From: Arcicella aurantiaca | GTDB lineage: Bacteria; Bacteroidota; Bacteroidia; Cytophagales; Spirosomataceae | Reading direction: 5' to 3' | DNA length: 64,000 nt | NCBI RefSeq assembly: GCF_003148625.1 | Contig: NZ_QGGO01000023.1 | Span: forward strand, 21,166 to 85,165 | Shown here: positions 9,074 to 17,145 of the stretch, one piece after another | Layout of the letters: the number at the start of each line of letters is the position of its first letter | How positions within the stretch are numbered: the stretch's first letter is position 1 | Program-made: the position numbers and the translations under genes | The notes under the pieces: generated by a model | Told to the model about the DNA's origin: nothing | Database searches by the model: none | Seen by the model: the letters and a program-made list of their open reading frames with translations, nothing else

Positions 9074-9943
9074 TTAATGAAAACCATATTTAGTTAAACC
9101 TTGCTTACTAATTTTAAGGGCATCCATTGGTTGAAGTCCATCAAAAGTTTGGTCTTGTTCTACGATATAATATTTCATTCCAGAAAGTTTTTTATTCGCC
9201 AAAATTCTTTTGAAATCAATTGTTCCTTGTCCAACTGGAGCAAAACGTTGTTGAGAATCCATATCTTTTACGTGCCAAATCTTGAAACGTCCTGGGTATC
9301 TTTTGAAATAAGCAACTGGGTCAGCTCCTGCTTTTGTTACCCAATACAAATCCATCTGAAAATTCACATATTTTGGGTCAAGATGCTCAAGCAAATAGTC
9401 GATTGGCACTACGCCATCTTGGTTTGCTTGAAATTCAAAATCATGGTTATGGTACAAAAACTCTAAACCAGCAGCGTGTGCCTTTACAGCCACAGTATTC
9501 AGAATTTCAGCCAATTTCTCCATTGTACCTTCCATGCCCAACTTTCTTGTTTTTGGGTCGAATTTAAACATTCCCATTGGTGGAACTGGAGCAATAAAAT
9601 ACTTAAAACCAGCCGCTTTTACATCAGCTATTAATTTATCCGCATTGTCGGTAGTCATAGACCCCATGTGAACCGAAATTGGTTGAAGTCCTAAACTTTT
9701 TAAATATGAATTAAATTCTTCAGGAGCCATTCCATAAAACTTGCCATCTTTATAATCAACAGCCTCTATGTATTTGTAGCCCAAGTCTGCAACTTCTTTA
9801 AGGGTAGCTTTAGCATCTTTACCCATTTCAGCACGAACGGTGTAAAGGGTCATTCCTCCCCATTTTTTTTGTGCAAAAACAGACAAGCTCAATGACATCA
9901 AAATAGATAGACTTAGAAGTCTAAAAAAACGTGTATTTCTCAT
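9074..9943 (-). CDS. Secreted sugar phosphate isomerase/epimerase-like TIM barrel
   Basis: The 289-residue protein has a signal peptide ('LSILMSLSLSVFAQ') and an AP-endonuclease-2/xylose-isomerase-like barrel. Metal and catalytic positions typical of the family are visible: 'YHNHDFE', 'QMDLYW', 'WHVKDMD' and 'VEQDQ'. Periplasmic members are common in Bacteroidota beside sugar oxidation genes, where they may act on oxidised (for example 3-keto) sugars; the exact substrate is unknown. It is the last minus-strand gene of the large isomerase block but has its own promoter-like region with a palindrome, so it may be regulated separately. Confidence 0.88.
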   Translation of the reverse strand: MRNTRFFRLLSLSILMSLSLSVFAQKKWGGMTLYTVRAEMGKDAKATLKEVADLGYKYIEAVDYKDGKFYGMAPEEFNSYLKSLGLQPISVHMGSMTTDNADKLIADVKAAGFKYFIAPVPPMGMFKFDPKTRKLGMEGTMEKLAEILNTVAVKAHAAGLEFLYHNHDFEFQANQDGVVPIDYLLEHLDPKYVNFQMDLYWVTKAGADPVAYFKRYPGRFKIWHVKDMDSQQRFAPVGQGTIDFKRILANKKLSGMKYYIVEQDQTFDGLQPMDALKISKQGLTKYGFH

Positions 9944-9996
9944 TTGATAAGGGTTTTAAATGGTACTCAAATATGATTATGTTCTTACTTCAAGGA

Positions 9997-10045
9997 CAAA
10001 TGTAGGAATATAATTTTATTGTCTTAAAAAAAGATAATAAAATTA
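9997..10045 (-). promoter_or_regulatory. Promoter with palindrome matching the 7.2-kb operator
   Basis: The minus strand has TACATTTG (10004-9997), an exact TAnnTTTG -7 box. Upstream is a 15-bp inverted repeat with one mismatch (10011-10025 and 10031-10045) containing the core TTTTATTGTCT. The core begins 10 nt upstream of the -7 box, the same geometry as at 7165-7211. The palindrome covers the -33 region, so a bound repressor would block RNA polymerase. Confidence 0.55.
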
Positions 10046-10048
10046 TTA

Positions 10049-10222
10049 GCATTATTTCTGAAAATAATATCATTTCAAGCATCTTGCTTCTATTCCGATG
10101 GATTTTATAAATTTGAAAACTTAGGAGATACAGAAATATTTGAGGAAAACACCGAAGCAATAGAGAAAAAATTTGCCTCATTAGAGCTAATTAAGTTGAT
10201 AGAGGTAGCAGAAATTGTATGA
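10049..10222 (+). pseudogene. Possible coding remnant without a start codon
   Basis: A plus-strand frame reads '...SCFYSDGFYKFENLGDTE' and continues to a stop at 10222 with protein-like composition, but no ATG opens it and nothing upstream extends it. It lies between the secreted isomerase and the AraC gene, both on the other strand. It could be the tail of a lost gene. I cannot name a family. Confidence 0.25.
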
Positions 10223-10230
10223 TGATACTT

Positions 10231-11163
10231 TTAAGCATTAAATCCTATCATCCGATATTCGCTTGGCGACACACCCGTTTGAGCTTTGAAAAAACGCCCA
10301 AAACTACTGATTTCATTTCGCCCGATTTTACAGGCAATTTCTGAAATGTTTAAATTTGATTGTTTTAACAGAAATTTAGCTTCCAAAAGTAACATTTCAT
10401 TCAGTACATCATGTGCCGATTTTCCAAGGGTGTTTTTTACACATTTATTCAAATGATTGGGGGAAATGGCTAATAATTCAGCATAATCAGAGACTTTTTG
10501 TTTGTCGTAAATATATTCAGCTAAATACTTTTTGTACTGCTCAGTTATCAGAAATGCCGAATTGGAAGTGTTAGGGTTATCATTATTGGCAAAAGGCAGA
10601 ATTTCAGTAAAAAGTGTCATCAAATACATCCTCAGGACGTTCATTCGGCATTTTTCACCTGTTTTGTATTCTAAAATAAGCCTATCGAGCAAGTGTAAAA
10701 TATTACTTTTTGCCTCTTCATCAACCGTAATCGTTGGATTAGCGTTAAACTCTAAAAAAGTAAATTCGTTGATTAAGTCTTTAGTTTTATAGTCCACATT
10801 CAACAATTGCATATCAAAGTGGCAATAGTACCCTTCACTACCAGCACAAATTTCTTGATGTGTTGTAATTTGATAAGCAGGCAAAAAAAAGAAGGTGTTT
10901 TCTCCGAAATCGTAACTATTCAAACCTTTGCTTTTTATGCTCCGTCCTTTTGTCAAGAAAAAGAAACTGTACACCGATAACCTACGGGGTACAATATCGG
11001 CTTGGGTTGGAAAGGATACAATTTTCATATAATCTTCAACACGATTGATATGAAAATTAGAATGTATTTTGGTGGTAAAAGCCGTAAAATTATTAGACTC
11101 TTTGAAAAAATTAGTCTCAAGTTGAATTGCGTCTAAAATCGGGATATTACCACCTTCTAACAT
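10231..11163 (-). CDS. AraC family transcriptional regulator
   Basis: The 310-residue protein has an N-terminal cupin-like effector region and a C-terminal double HTH (about 205-305). Signatures are 'VSDYAELLAISPNHLNKCVK', 'NISEIACKIGRNEISSFGRF' and 'TGVSPSEYR', characteristic of AraC/XylS proteins. It starts 9 bp after the GMC oxidoreductase stop on the same strand, so it is probably the last gene of that transcript and a likely pathway regulator. No signal peptide; cytoplasmic. The effector is unknown, presumably the glycoside or a breakdown product. Confidence 0.9.
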   Translation of the reverse strand: MLEGGNIPILDAIQLETNFFKESNNFTAFTTKIHSNFHINRVEDYMKIVSFPTQADIVPRRLSVYSFFFLTKGRSIKSKGLNSYDFGENTFFFLPAYQITTHQEICAGSEGYYCHFDMQLLNVDYKTKDLINEFTFLEFNANPTITVDEEAKSNILHLLDRLILEYKTGEKCRMNVLRMYLMTLFTEILPFANNDNPNTSNSAFLITEQYKKYLAEYIYDKQKVSDYAELLAISPNHLNKCVKNTLGKSAHDVLNEMLLLEAKFLLKQSNLNISEIACKIGRNEISSFGRFFKAQTGVSPSEYRMIGFNA

Positions 11164-11172
11164 TTGCTTATT

Positions 11173-12765
11173 TTATATTAATTGCGAAATTTTTTCTGAT
11201 GAACGCACTGCCAAAGCTACGCTCACAAGAGTTGGATTTGAGCTTGTTGCAATTGGAATTACGCCATTGCCACCTACAAATAGATTTTCAAAATTCCAGA
11301 CTTGTGAGTAGGTATCACATACTGACTCCCCGTCATTTTCTGTTCCCATTCGGGTTGTGCCTTCGTAGTGTAATGATGTACCTGGGGGCATTAGGGTTTG
11401 TCCGCCGTCTTTTATTTCTTTTCCAAACGAATTTACTACTTTTTTCTGAAAAGCTTTTGCCGCCTCAATATTGGCTAAGTCTGTGTCTGAAAATTGAAAT
11501 TTGAAGTTCATTTTCGGCATTCCGTAAAAATCTTTTTCTGTTTCTGAAAAAACAATTTGGTCTTCAAAATTAGATTCTTTCAAACATCCCCAACCCAAAC
11601 CAACAATGTGTTTAGATTCATCGCTAACTGTGGTTTTCATGGGTGATAAATCCATGTGCATAATTTGACCATGAAAAGGATGATTTGGAGCATCAAAAGG
11701 CACCCAAAATACACCAACGGTTGGGTCGGGCGATTGACGACCCACAACTGACGATTGACGATTTGGGGCGAATTTACGCACTAAATCTTTGTCCAATTCT
11801 ACAAAAGTGAACACAAAAGGGTGTTCGTTGAGGTAATGCCCCAGTGCCTTCGGTCTGATGCCCGAAGCCCACAGTAATTGTGGAGTACGAAGTGGGTCAG
11901 CGGCTACAATAACGATTTCAGCCTCAATGGTTTCCTTTTTTCCTGATTGGATATGCTCAATTTCTGCTCCTGTGATTGAGAATTGATTATTGGTTATCGG
12001 ATAATTGGGGTTTTCTGTTTTTTCCCCGTTTTCCAGTTTACCAATCACCAATCGCCTACAAATGGTTTCAGAACGAAGCTCAAAGTTTGGATTTTCAAGC
12101 GTATTACCTAAAATCACATCAGAAGCCGTCCAATAACGATTTCCCGATTCATCAGTTTTACAAGCTAACGGCATGGGTTGTGCTTGACGATTTTCAGCGT
12201 GATTTGTCCCCAATGTTTGATTGAGAATATTCAATATAGCCTCACTTTCTGGCGAATTCGGAAAAGCTGATTGCGTTACATTCAAAATCTCTCTTGCTTT
12301 GGCAAGAGCTTCGTCCATTTCATTTTGTGGAATAATGGTAATTTGTTCGCCTATTCCGGGAGTTGGGCAAGCACAAGTCCAATGAATTCCCATACCTCCG
12401 AGATTGGTTGACATCGAAATTGAAGGCATTTCGTTAGTTTTAATGTCTTCAATTTGGTCTAAAACTAAATGCGTGCCTGCTCTTGCCAAAATATCAGCAC
12501 TAAGTTCGCCACGTTGCACCGCTATTGCCCGTTCCGCCACTGAAATCATCGGGTAAGGCGTTTTTTTAGGCCCTTGCGAAAGAATCTGAGCATTTTCCAT
12601 CGCTTTTGGGTCAGCAATATTTTTAACGTGTTGCCCAATTTTATCTGAAACCTTGGGCCCAGCATCAATCATCACGATTTTTGCATGAGGTTTTTGCTTG
12701 GATAATGTACGAGCAAATGTTGCCCCAACTGGTCCAGAACCTATAATTAGAATATCAGTTTTCAT
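11173..12765 (-). CDS. FAD-dependent GMC-type oxidoreductase
   Basis: The 530-residue protein opens with the dinucleotide-binding motif 'ILIIGSGPVGA' (about 5-15) and ends with the GMC substrate domain. The usual catalytic pair is His at about 466 ('LHYEGTTRMG') and Asn at about 510 ('SSNPTLVSVALA'), as in pyranose-oxidase-like enzymes. C-glycoside pathways of the Car type start with such an enzyme oxidising the sugar C3-OH. Two odd stretches (about 237-265 and 333-347, e.g. 'NRQSSVVGRQS') read like translated intergenic repeats inserted in frame in surface loops. No signal peptide; cytoplasmic. It sits in an operon with SnoaL-like and isomerase genes. The 3-oxidation role is inferred from context. 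Confidence 0.88.
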   Translation of the reverse strand: MKTDILIIGSGPVGATFARTLSKQKPHAKIVMIDAGPKVSDKIGQHVKNIADPKAMENAQILSQGPKKTPYPMISVAERAIAVQRGELSADILARAGTHLVLDQIEDIKTNEMPSISMSTNLGGMGIHWTCACPTPGIGEQITIIPQNEMDEALAKAREILNVTQSAFPNSPESEAILNILNQTLGTNHAENRQAQPMPLACKTDESGNRYWTASDVILGNTLENPNFELRSETICRRLVIGKLENGEKTENPNYPITNNQFSITGAEIEHIQSGKKETIEAEIVIVAADPLRTPQLLWASGIRPKALGHYLNEHPFVFTFVELDKDLVRKFAPNRQSSVVGRQSPDPTVGVFWVPFDAPNHPFHGQIMHMDLSPMKTTVSDESKHIVGLGWGCLKESNFEDQIVFSETEKDFYGMPKMNFKFQFSDTDLANIEAAKAFQKKVVNSFGKEIKDGGQTLMPPGTSLHYEGTTRMGTENDGESVCDTYSQVWNFENLFVGGNGVIPIATSSNPTLVSVALAVRSSEKISQLI

Positions 12766-12808
12766 TTTAAATCAATTTTTTAAAACTAAATGTTATTTGT
12801 TTATCCTT

Positions 12809-13312
12809 CTAAAACATCGGGTGCGGATTAACGGCTTTTTCGGGAATGGGTTGTAGCACATCCCAATGCTCTACAATTTTTCCGTCACTTAATCTATAAA
12901 TATCAGCCACCGCACCGCCAAGTTGATTTTTATTCATGCGACCGTGCAAATGAATAACCGCCATATCGCCATCTACTATGATTCGTTTTATATCAAAAAT
13001 GGCATCAGGACTCGAAAATTTTGGTTTTAGAGCAGAAATAGCCGCTTCCCTCCCATCTAAAATATTCGGATTATGCTGAATATAATTTTCTGCAACATAT
13101 TCCTTAAAAGCTTTTTCAACATCTTTTTGACGATAAAAAATATCTGCAAAATCCTCCATTATTTTTCGATTATGCTCAGTCATTTTTTTGTTTTTGTTTG
13201 GCTTTTCTGATAAATATTTAGCTTTTTTCGTTGCTTTATCCGATTCTACAACTTGAAAAGCGGAACTTATGAGCAAGAGAAAAATAGACCCTATTTTTAG
13301 GTAATTATTCAT
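12809..13312 (-). CDS. Secreted SnoaL-like (NTF2-fold) protein
   Basis: The 167-residue protein has an N-terminal hydrophobic segment ('YLKIGSIFLLLISSAFQVV') and an NTF2-fold core from about residue 44: 'AENYIQHNPNILDGREA', 'VIHLHGRMN' and 'VADIYRLSDGKIVEHWDVLQ'. This is the pattern of SnoaL-like polyketide-cyclase/ester-cyclase relatives, which often catalyse small isomerisation or hydrolysis steps. It starts 3 bp from the preceding isomerase stop, so it is co-transcribed with the paired isomerases and the GMC oxidoreductase. The reaction is unknown. Confidence 0.82.
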   Translation of the reverse strand: MNNYLKIGSIFLLLISSAFQVVESDKATKKAKYLSEKPNKNKKMTEHNRKIMEDFADIFYRQKDVEKAFKEYVAENYIQHNPNILDGREAAISALKPKFSSPDAIFDIKRIIVDGDMAVIHLHGRMNKNQLGGAVADIYRLSDGKIVEHWDVLQPIPEKAVNPHPMF

Positions 13313-13315
13313 CGT

Positions 13316-14182
13316 TTACAAATTTTTATCAATGCCAAGATAAGCGTTTAACAGAGCCTTTTCTCCTTCAATTCCATTGATAGAATTGTAATGTTCCATT
13401 CCGAAAATGAAGTTTTTTCCCGTTGCCTTCATTTTCTGATAAATATGTTTGAAAACAATATGATGATTGATTTCGCCCGTATTAGGTTCAAAACGTTGAG
13501 GGACATCGCCAATTTGGAAATAACCGATTTCGTCCCAAACTAAATCTATATTCCGTTGTAAATGCCCTTCATTTTGTTGTAAATGAAATAAATCAAACAG
13601 AATTTTACATGATGGGCTATCTACGGCTTTTGCCAATAAATAGCATTGTGCCGACGTTTTAAGATATACTTGTGGCGGAAAACTCAGCGGTTCGAGTACC
13701 ATCACCATACCATGTGGCTCAAAAATTTCGGCAGCTCTTTTAAGACATTCCAGCACATTTGCCGTTTGAATTTCATAAGGTAAAGTTATGTCAGCCGCAT
13801 CGGGTACTACAGTTACAAATTTGCCATTGAGCCTTTTTCCTACTTCAACGGCTTGTCGGCATTTATCTAAAAATAGATTCCTCCATTCTACATTTCCTGA
13901 GGTAAAAGAAGCATTTGGAGGCCAATTTACAGGTCCCATCACAAACGTTCCCATTTCCATATTTAGGTCAGAAAGGGTTTTGCCGATTTTATCCAAATAT
14001 TCTGGCGTTTGTCCGAGCATTCCAATTCCCATCAAATTGGGCATGGGTACACCAGAAAAAGCGTTGTCTTCAAACGACTTAAATCCTAAATCGGCAGAAT
14101 ATTTAATTTGGTCAACAATATCACTTCCTGCCGAAGCAAATGAGCCAAAATGTGGGGCGTAATTGAGTTTAAAATTATTCAT
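13316..14182 (-). CDS. Hydroxypyruvate-isomerase-like TIM barrel, paralogue 2
   Basis: This 288-residue barrel has no signal peptide and the Hyi-like ligand set: Glu in 'MVLEPLSF', Asp in 'LFDLFHLQ', Gln in 'FQIGDVP' and Glu in 'GMEHYNS'. It is closely similar along its whole length to the next gene (14186-15055), from which it is separated by 3 bp, so a tandem duplication is clear. These enzymes isomerise or epimerise small ketoses or aldoses using a divalent metal. In this cluster it could process the oxidised sugar released from a glycoside; the substrate is not readable from sequence. Confidence 0.88.
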   Translation of the reverse strand: MNNFKLNYAPHFGSFASAGSDIVDQIKYSADLGFKSFEDNAFSGVPMPNLMGIGMLGQTPEYLDKIGKTLSDLNMEMGTFVMGPVNWPPNASFTSGNVEWRNLFLDKCRQAVEVGKRLNGKFVTVVPDAADITLPYEIQTANVLECLKRAAEIFEPHGMVMVLEPLSFPPQVYLKTSAQCYLLAKAVDSPSCKILFDLFHLQQNEGHLQRNIDLVWDEIGYFQIGDVPQRFEPNTGEINHHIVFKHIYQKMKATGKNFIFGMEHYNSINGIEGEKALLNAYLGIDKNL

Positions 14183-14185
14183 TTT

Positions 14186-15055
14186 TTAAAAATTATCAGC
14201 TTGTTTGTATGCTTCTAATAAAGCTTTTTCACCTTCTATTCCATCAATTGAGTTGAAATGTTCCATTCCCAAAATAAAGTTTTTGTTGGTTGCTTTTGAT
14301 TTTTGATGAATATGTTTGAAGATATTTTTGTAATTAATTTCACCTGTTCCAGGTTCACATCTTCCCGGTTCATCACCAATTTGAAAGTAACCTATTTCGT
14401 CCCAAACCATATCAATATGATAAATTAATCTCCCTTCATTTTTTTGAAGATGATACATATCAAATAATATTTTACAAGAATTCCTGTTTACAGCTTTACA
14501 AATCATATAGGCTTGGGCAGACGTTCTCAAAAATAATTCGTGGTGGTCGGCAAGGGTTTCAATTGCCATGGTTACGCCAATCGGTTCAAAAATATCACAA
14601 GCTTTGCGAAGGGCATCAATCGCATTTGCCGTTTGCATTTCGATGGGTAACGAACGGTCGAAACAGTCCAAAGTAATGGTAACAAACTTGGCATTCAGCC
14701 TTTTGGCAACCTCTACCGCACTTCTGCATTTGTTTAAAAATTCTTCTTGGTATTCAGGTTTACCCGATGTTACTAATTCAATGGGTGGCCATTTGGTTGG
14801 GGTAATTACGAAAGTTCCCATTTCCATGCCTCTTTTTGCTAAGGTTTCGCCAATTTTATTCAACATTTCGGGCGTTTGGCTACACATTCCGATACCCATG
14901 CGAGTGGAATTAAAACTTACCAAAGGAGATACAAAACCACTGTCTTCGAGTGCTTTAAAACCCAAATCAGCCATATAATTAATTTGGTCGATGGGGTCTT
15001 TTCCTGCCGAATGCGTAAATGAACCTATATGTGGGGCGTATTTGAGATTGAACAT
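14186..15055 (-). CDS. Hydroxypyruvate-isomerase-like TIM barrel, paralogue 1
   Basis: This 289-residue protein has the same architecture as its downstream neighbour: 'LKYAPHIGSF' at the N-terminus and ligands in 'AIETLADH', 'LFDMYHLQ', 'FQIGDEPGR' and 'GMEHFNS'. It lacks a signal peptide and is cytoplasmic. It heads a tight five-gene minus-strand run (isomerase, isomerase, SnoaL-like, GMC oxidoreductase, AraC). Upstream lies an AT-rich tract of degenerate octamer repeats. Having two near-parallel copies suggests either two related substrates or a heteromer. Confidence 0.88.
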   Translation of the reverse strand: MFNLKYAPHIGSFTHSAGKDPIDQINYMADLGFKALEDSGFVSPLVSFNSTRMGIGMCSQTPEMLNKIGETLAKRGMEMGTFVITPTKWPPIELVTSGKPEYQEEFLNKCRSAVEVAKRLNAKFVTITLDCFDRSLPIEMQTANAIDALRKACDIFEPIGVTMAIETLADHHELFLRTSAQAYMICKAVNRNSCKILFDMYHLQKNEGRLIYHIDMVWDEIGYFQIGDEPGRCEPGTGEINYKNIFKHIHQKSKATNKNFILGMEHFNSIDGIEGEKALLEAYKQADNF

Positions 15056-15062
15056 TTTGGTT

Positions 15063-15180
15063 TTTTGAGAATTTGAGTATTTGATTTTTTGAGAATTTGG
15101 GTATTTGACTGTTTAATTTTGAGAATTTGACTGTTTGATTTTTTGAGTATTTGGATATTTGAGATAATTTGAATTATTTT
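15063..15180. repeat. Degenerate octanucleotide array, single arm
   Basis: Repeats of the form TTTGAGAA/TTTGAGTA/TTTGACTG run through this stretch in a loose 8-bp period. They belong to the AGGATTTG family found at 15.6-19.6 kb but are more diverged, and there is no opposing pyrimidine arm here. They occupy the upstream region of the paralogue 1 isomerase. Confidence 0.6.
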
Positions 15181-15197
15181 ATTTGGAATATTTAATT

Positions 15198-15242
15198 AAC
15201 TATGAGAATCTACTACTTTTAACTATGAGAATCTACTACTTT
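15198..15242 (+). repeat. 23-bp tandem duplication over a start codon
   Basis: AACTATGAGAATCTACTACT plus a T-run occurs twice head to tail (15198-15220 and 15221-15242). The first ATG (15202) reads only six codons before TAA; the second (15225) is the true start of the four-helix-bundle gene. The result is a tiny upstream ORF. Confidence 0.8.
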
Positions 15243-15587
15243 GAAAAACTTGATGTATGGCAAAAAGGACGTGCATTAACAAAACTTATCTACCAAATCT
15301 CACACAAATTCCCTGCTGATGAAAAGTTTGGCATAACTTCACAAATTAGACGTGCCGTGATTTCCATTAACTGTAATGTTGCGGAAGGTGTCTCCCGACA
15401 AACAGGAAAGGAACAAGCCCGCTTCACTGAAATAGCTTATGGCAGTTTGATGGAAGTGCTTAATTTACTCATCTTAGCCAACGACCTAATTTTTATTTCT
15501 GACGAAGATTTAGCTTATCTTAGACTCAATATTGAAGAAATAAGCAATAAACTCAATTCACTTCGTGAAACGCAATTAAAGCGATAA
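15225..15587 (+). CDS. Four-helix-bundle (S23/IVS-type) protein
   Basis: I chose the ATG at 15225 because it gives the standard family N-terminus 'MRIYYFEKLDVWQKGRAL'. The roughly 120-residue protein shows the typical motifs 'FGITSQIRRAVISI', 'NVAEGVSRQTGKEQARF' and 'EIAYGSLMEVLNLL'. The family is named after ORFs in 23S rRNA intervening sequences and is structurally related to the Avd accessory protein of diversity-generating retroelements; as a free-standing protein its function is unknown. It is the only plus-strand gene inside the minus-strand isomerase cluster and lies directly between octanucleotide arrays, which suggests that it entered with, or is associated with, the repeats. Confidence 0.88.
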   Translation: MRIYYFEKLDVWQKGRALTKLIYQISHKFPADEKFGITSQIRRAVISINCNVAEGVSRQTGKEQARFTEIAYGSLMEVLNLLILANDLIFISDEDLAYLRLNIEEISNKLNSLRETQLKR

Positions 15588-15596
15588 GGGTGTTTA

Positions 15597-16172
15597 TTGA
15601 GGATTTGATTTTTTTGAGGATGTGAGGAGATGAGGATTTGAGGAGATGATTTTTTGAGGATGTGAGGAGATGAGGATTTGAGAATGTGAGGAGATGAGGA
15701 GATGAGGATTTGAAGATGTGAGGATTTGAAGATGTGAGGATTTGAGGAGATGAAGATGTGAGGATTTGAAGATGTGAGGATTTGAGGAGATGAAGATGTG
15801 AGGATTTGAAGATGTGAGGATTTGAAGATGTGAGGAGATGAATAAACTTAATATTTGAATATTTCACTAAATGTTCAAACCTACCAAATCCTCAAAAAGT
15901 CATCTACCAAAATCCTCAAAAAGTCAAATCCTCATCTCTTCACATCCTCAAAAAATCAAATCCTCATCTCCTCACATCCTCAAAAAATCATCTCCTCACA
16001 TCCTCAAAAAATCATCTCCTCACATCCTCAAAAAATCATCTCCTCACATCTTCAAAAAATCAAATCCTCACATCCTCAAAAGAAATCATCTCCTCACATC
16101 CTCAAAAAAAATCAAATCCTCACATCCTCAAAAGAAATCAAATCCTCACATCCTCAAAAAATCAAATCCTCA
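15597..16172. repeat. Two-armed octanucleotide array B
   Basis: A purine-rich arm (about 15597-15840) is built from AGGATTTG, AGGAGATG and AAGATGTG units in 8-bp period. A pyrimidine-rich arm (about 15890-16172) is the opposite-strand version, with a 24-bp higher-order unit (ATCTCCTC, ACATCCTC, AAAAAATC). The arms could fold on each other as a long imperfect hairpin. The arms translate as repetitive ORFs that are not genes. The right arm supplies the last codons and stop of the 16154-17140 isomerase. Confidence 0.85.
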
Positions 16173-17140
16173 ATAATTCTCTTCCATAATTTATGCTGTT
16201 TTTCCACTTGGTCGAAAGCATCAAACTCATCCGTAAATGCCGAACCTTCATATTCTGACGAAATATATCCTTTGTATCCGCCTTCGGTAAAAACTTTGAA
16301 AATAGCAGGATAATCAATTGAAGGTTCGTCTCCGTTTTCGTCAAAACCATAAAATTTGCCGTGAACGTGAACTACATAAGGCATGATTTCTTTCCAATTT
16401 TCCACAGGTTGGCGACCGTTCATGCTAAATGCCATATTCAAACGCCCAATTTGTGGTGGAGTAGCTCCCAAAGGCATTAATGTTTGAGCTAATTCTCCAA
16501 ATTTGGCAGGTGTCGGAATATCTTTGTGCCAAATTTCTTTGGTTACGGCAATCATTTCATCCGTTACGCCCGAAGCTTTAAAACTGGTCAATAGTGCCTC
16601 TGGAATAGCACGCATACAAGTACCCATATCAGGTACAAAACCCAAAACGTTTGTTTGCATTTGTCCGAACATTTCCACCATATTAATGACCGAAGGGTGG
16701 TCTGTACTGTATGGTGTATGCAATTCGATACCCATGACGACATTGGCTTTTTCGGCAAAAGGAACAAGTTTTTGATAGACTTCGGCAGGGGCAGTTGTCT
16801 GACAACGAAGAATTGGAAAACCTAACTTTTGAGCTGCTAAAATTTGCGGCTTGATGTATTCTACGGTTTCATCAATACTCATTTTTGCGTGGCGTTTGAT
16901 ACCCACATCAATATTGGCATCTAATGCAACGGGTTCAAATTCGTATTTTTGAAGTAGGTTTTTTACCTCTTTTTCTGTTTCGTTTGAAATATGCGGAAAG
17001 CCTCTAAGGCTTTGAAAACCAATAATTTCCAAACCTGTACCTAAACCTCTTTTTCGAGTTTCGGCAATTACGTCTTCTAATGTATATTTTCCTGAGTTCC
17101 ATTCATAAGCGTAAGAAAACAGGGAAGTTGCAAGTTTCAT
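16154..17140 (-). CDS. Sugar phosphate isomerase/epimerase (family A)
   Basis: This 328-residue TIM barrel without signal peptide starts 'MKLATSLFSYAYEW'. The divalent-metal set is visible: Glu ('GIELHTPY'), Asp ('VPDMGT'), His ('VHVHGKFY') and Glu ('SSEYEG'). It is a paralogue of the protein at 21255-22232. The last residues 'RIIEDLIF' and the stop lie in the octamer array, so the repeat has replaced or extended the original C-terminus. It may convert or cleave the keto-sugar produced in the pathway; the substrate is inferred from context only. Confidence 0.87.
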   Translation of the reverse strand: MKLATSLFSYAYEWNSGKYTLEDVIAETRKRGLGTGLEIIGFQSLRGFPHISNETEKEVKNLLQKYEFEPVALDANIDVGIKRHAKMSIDETVEYIKPQILAAQKLGFPILRCQTTAPAEVYQKLVPFAEKANVVMGIELHTPYSTDHPSVINMVEMFGQMQTNVLGFVPDMGTCMRAIPEALLTSFKASGVTDEMIAVTKEIWHKDIPTPAKFGELAQTLMPLGATPPQIGRLNMAFSMNGRQPVENWKEIMPYVVHVHGKFYGFDENGDEPSIDYPAIFKVFTEGGYKGYISSEYEGSAFTDEFDAFDQVEKQHKLWKRIIEDLIF

Positions 17141-17145
17141 ATTTT

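Noticed and set aside
10532..10792. Plus-strand frame opposite the AraC gene, and similar frames opposite other long genes
   Set aside because: These are shadow frames of clearly recognisable proteins on the other strand.
15183..15587. Four-helix-bundle gene as part of a diversity-generating retroelement
   Set aside because: No reverse transcriptase, template/variable repeat pair or target gene is visible nearby.
15553..16313. Open frames encoding Ser/Asn/Ile/Leu-rich repeats (also 17144-17368 and 17354-17608)
   Set aside because: They are translations of the octamer arrays with no independent protein features.
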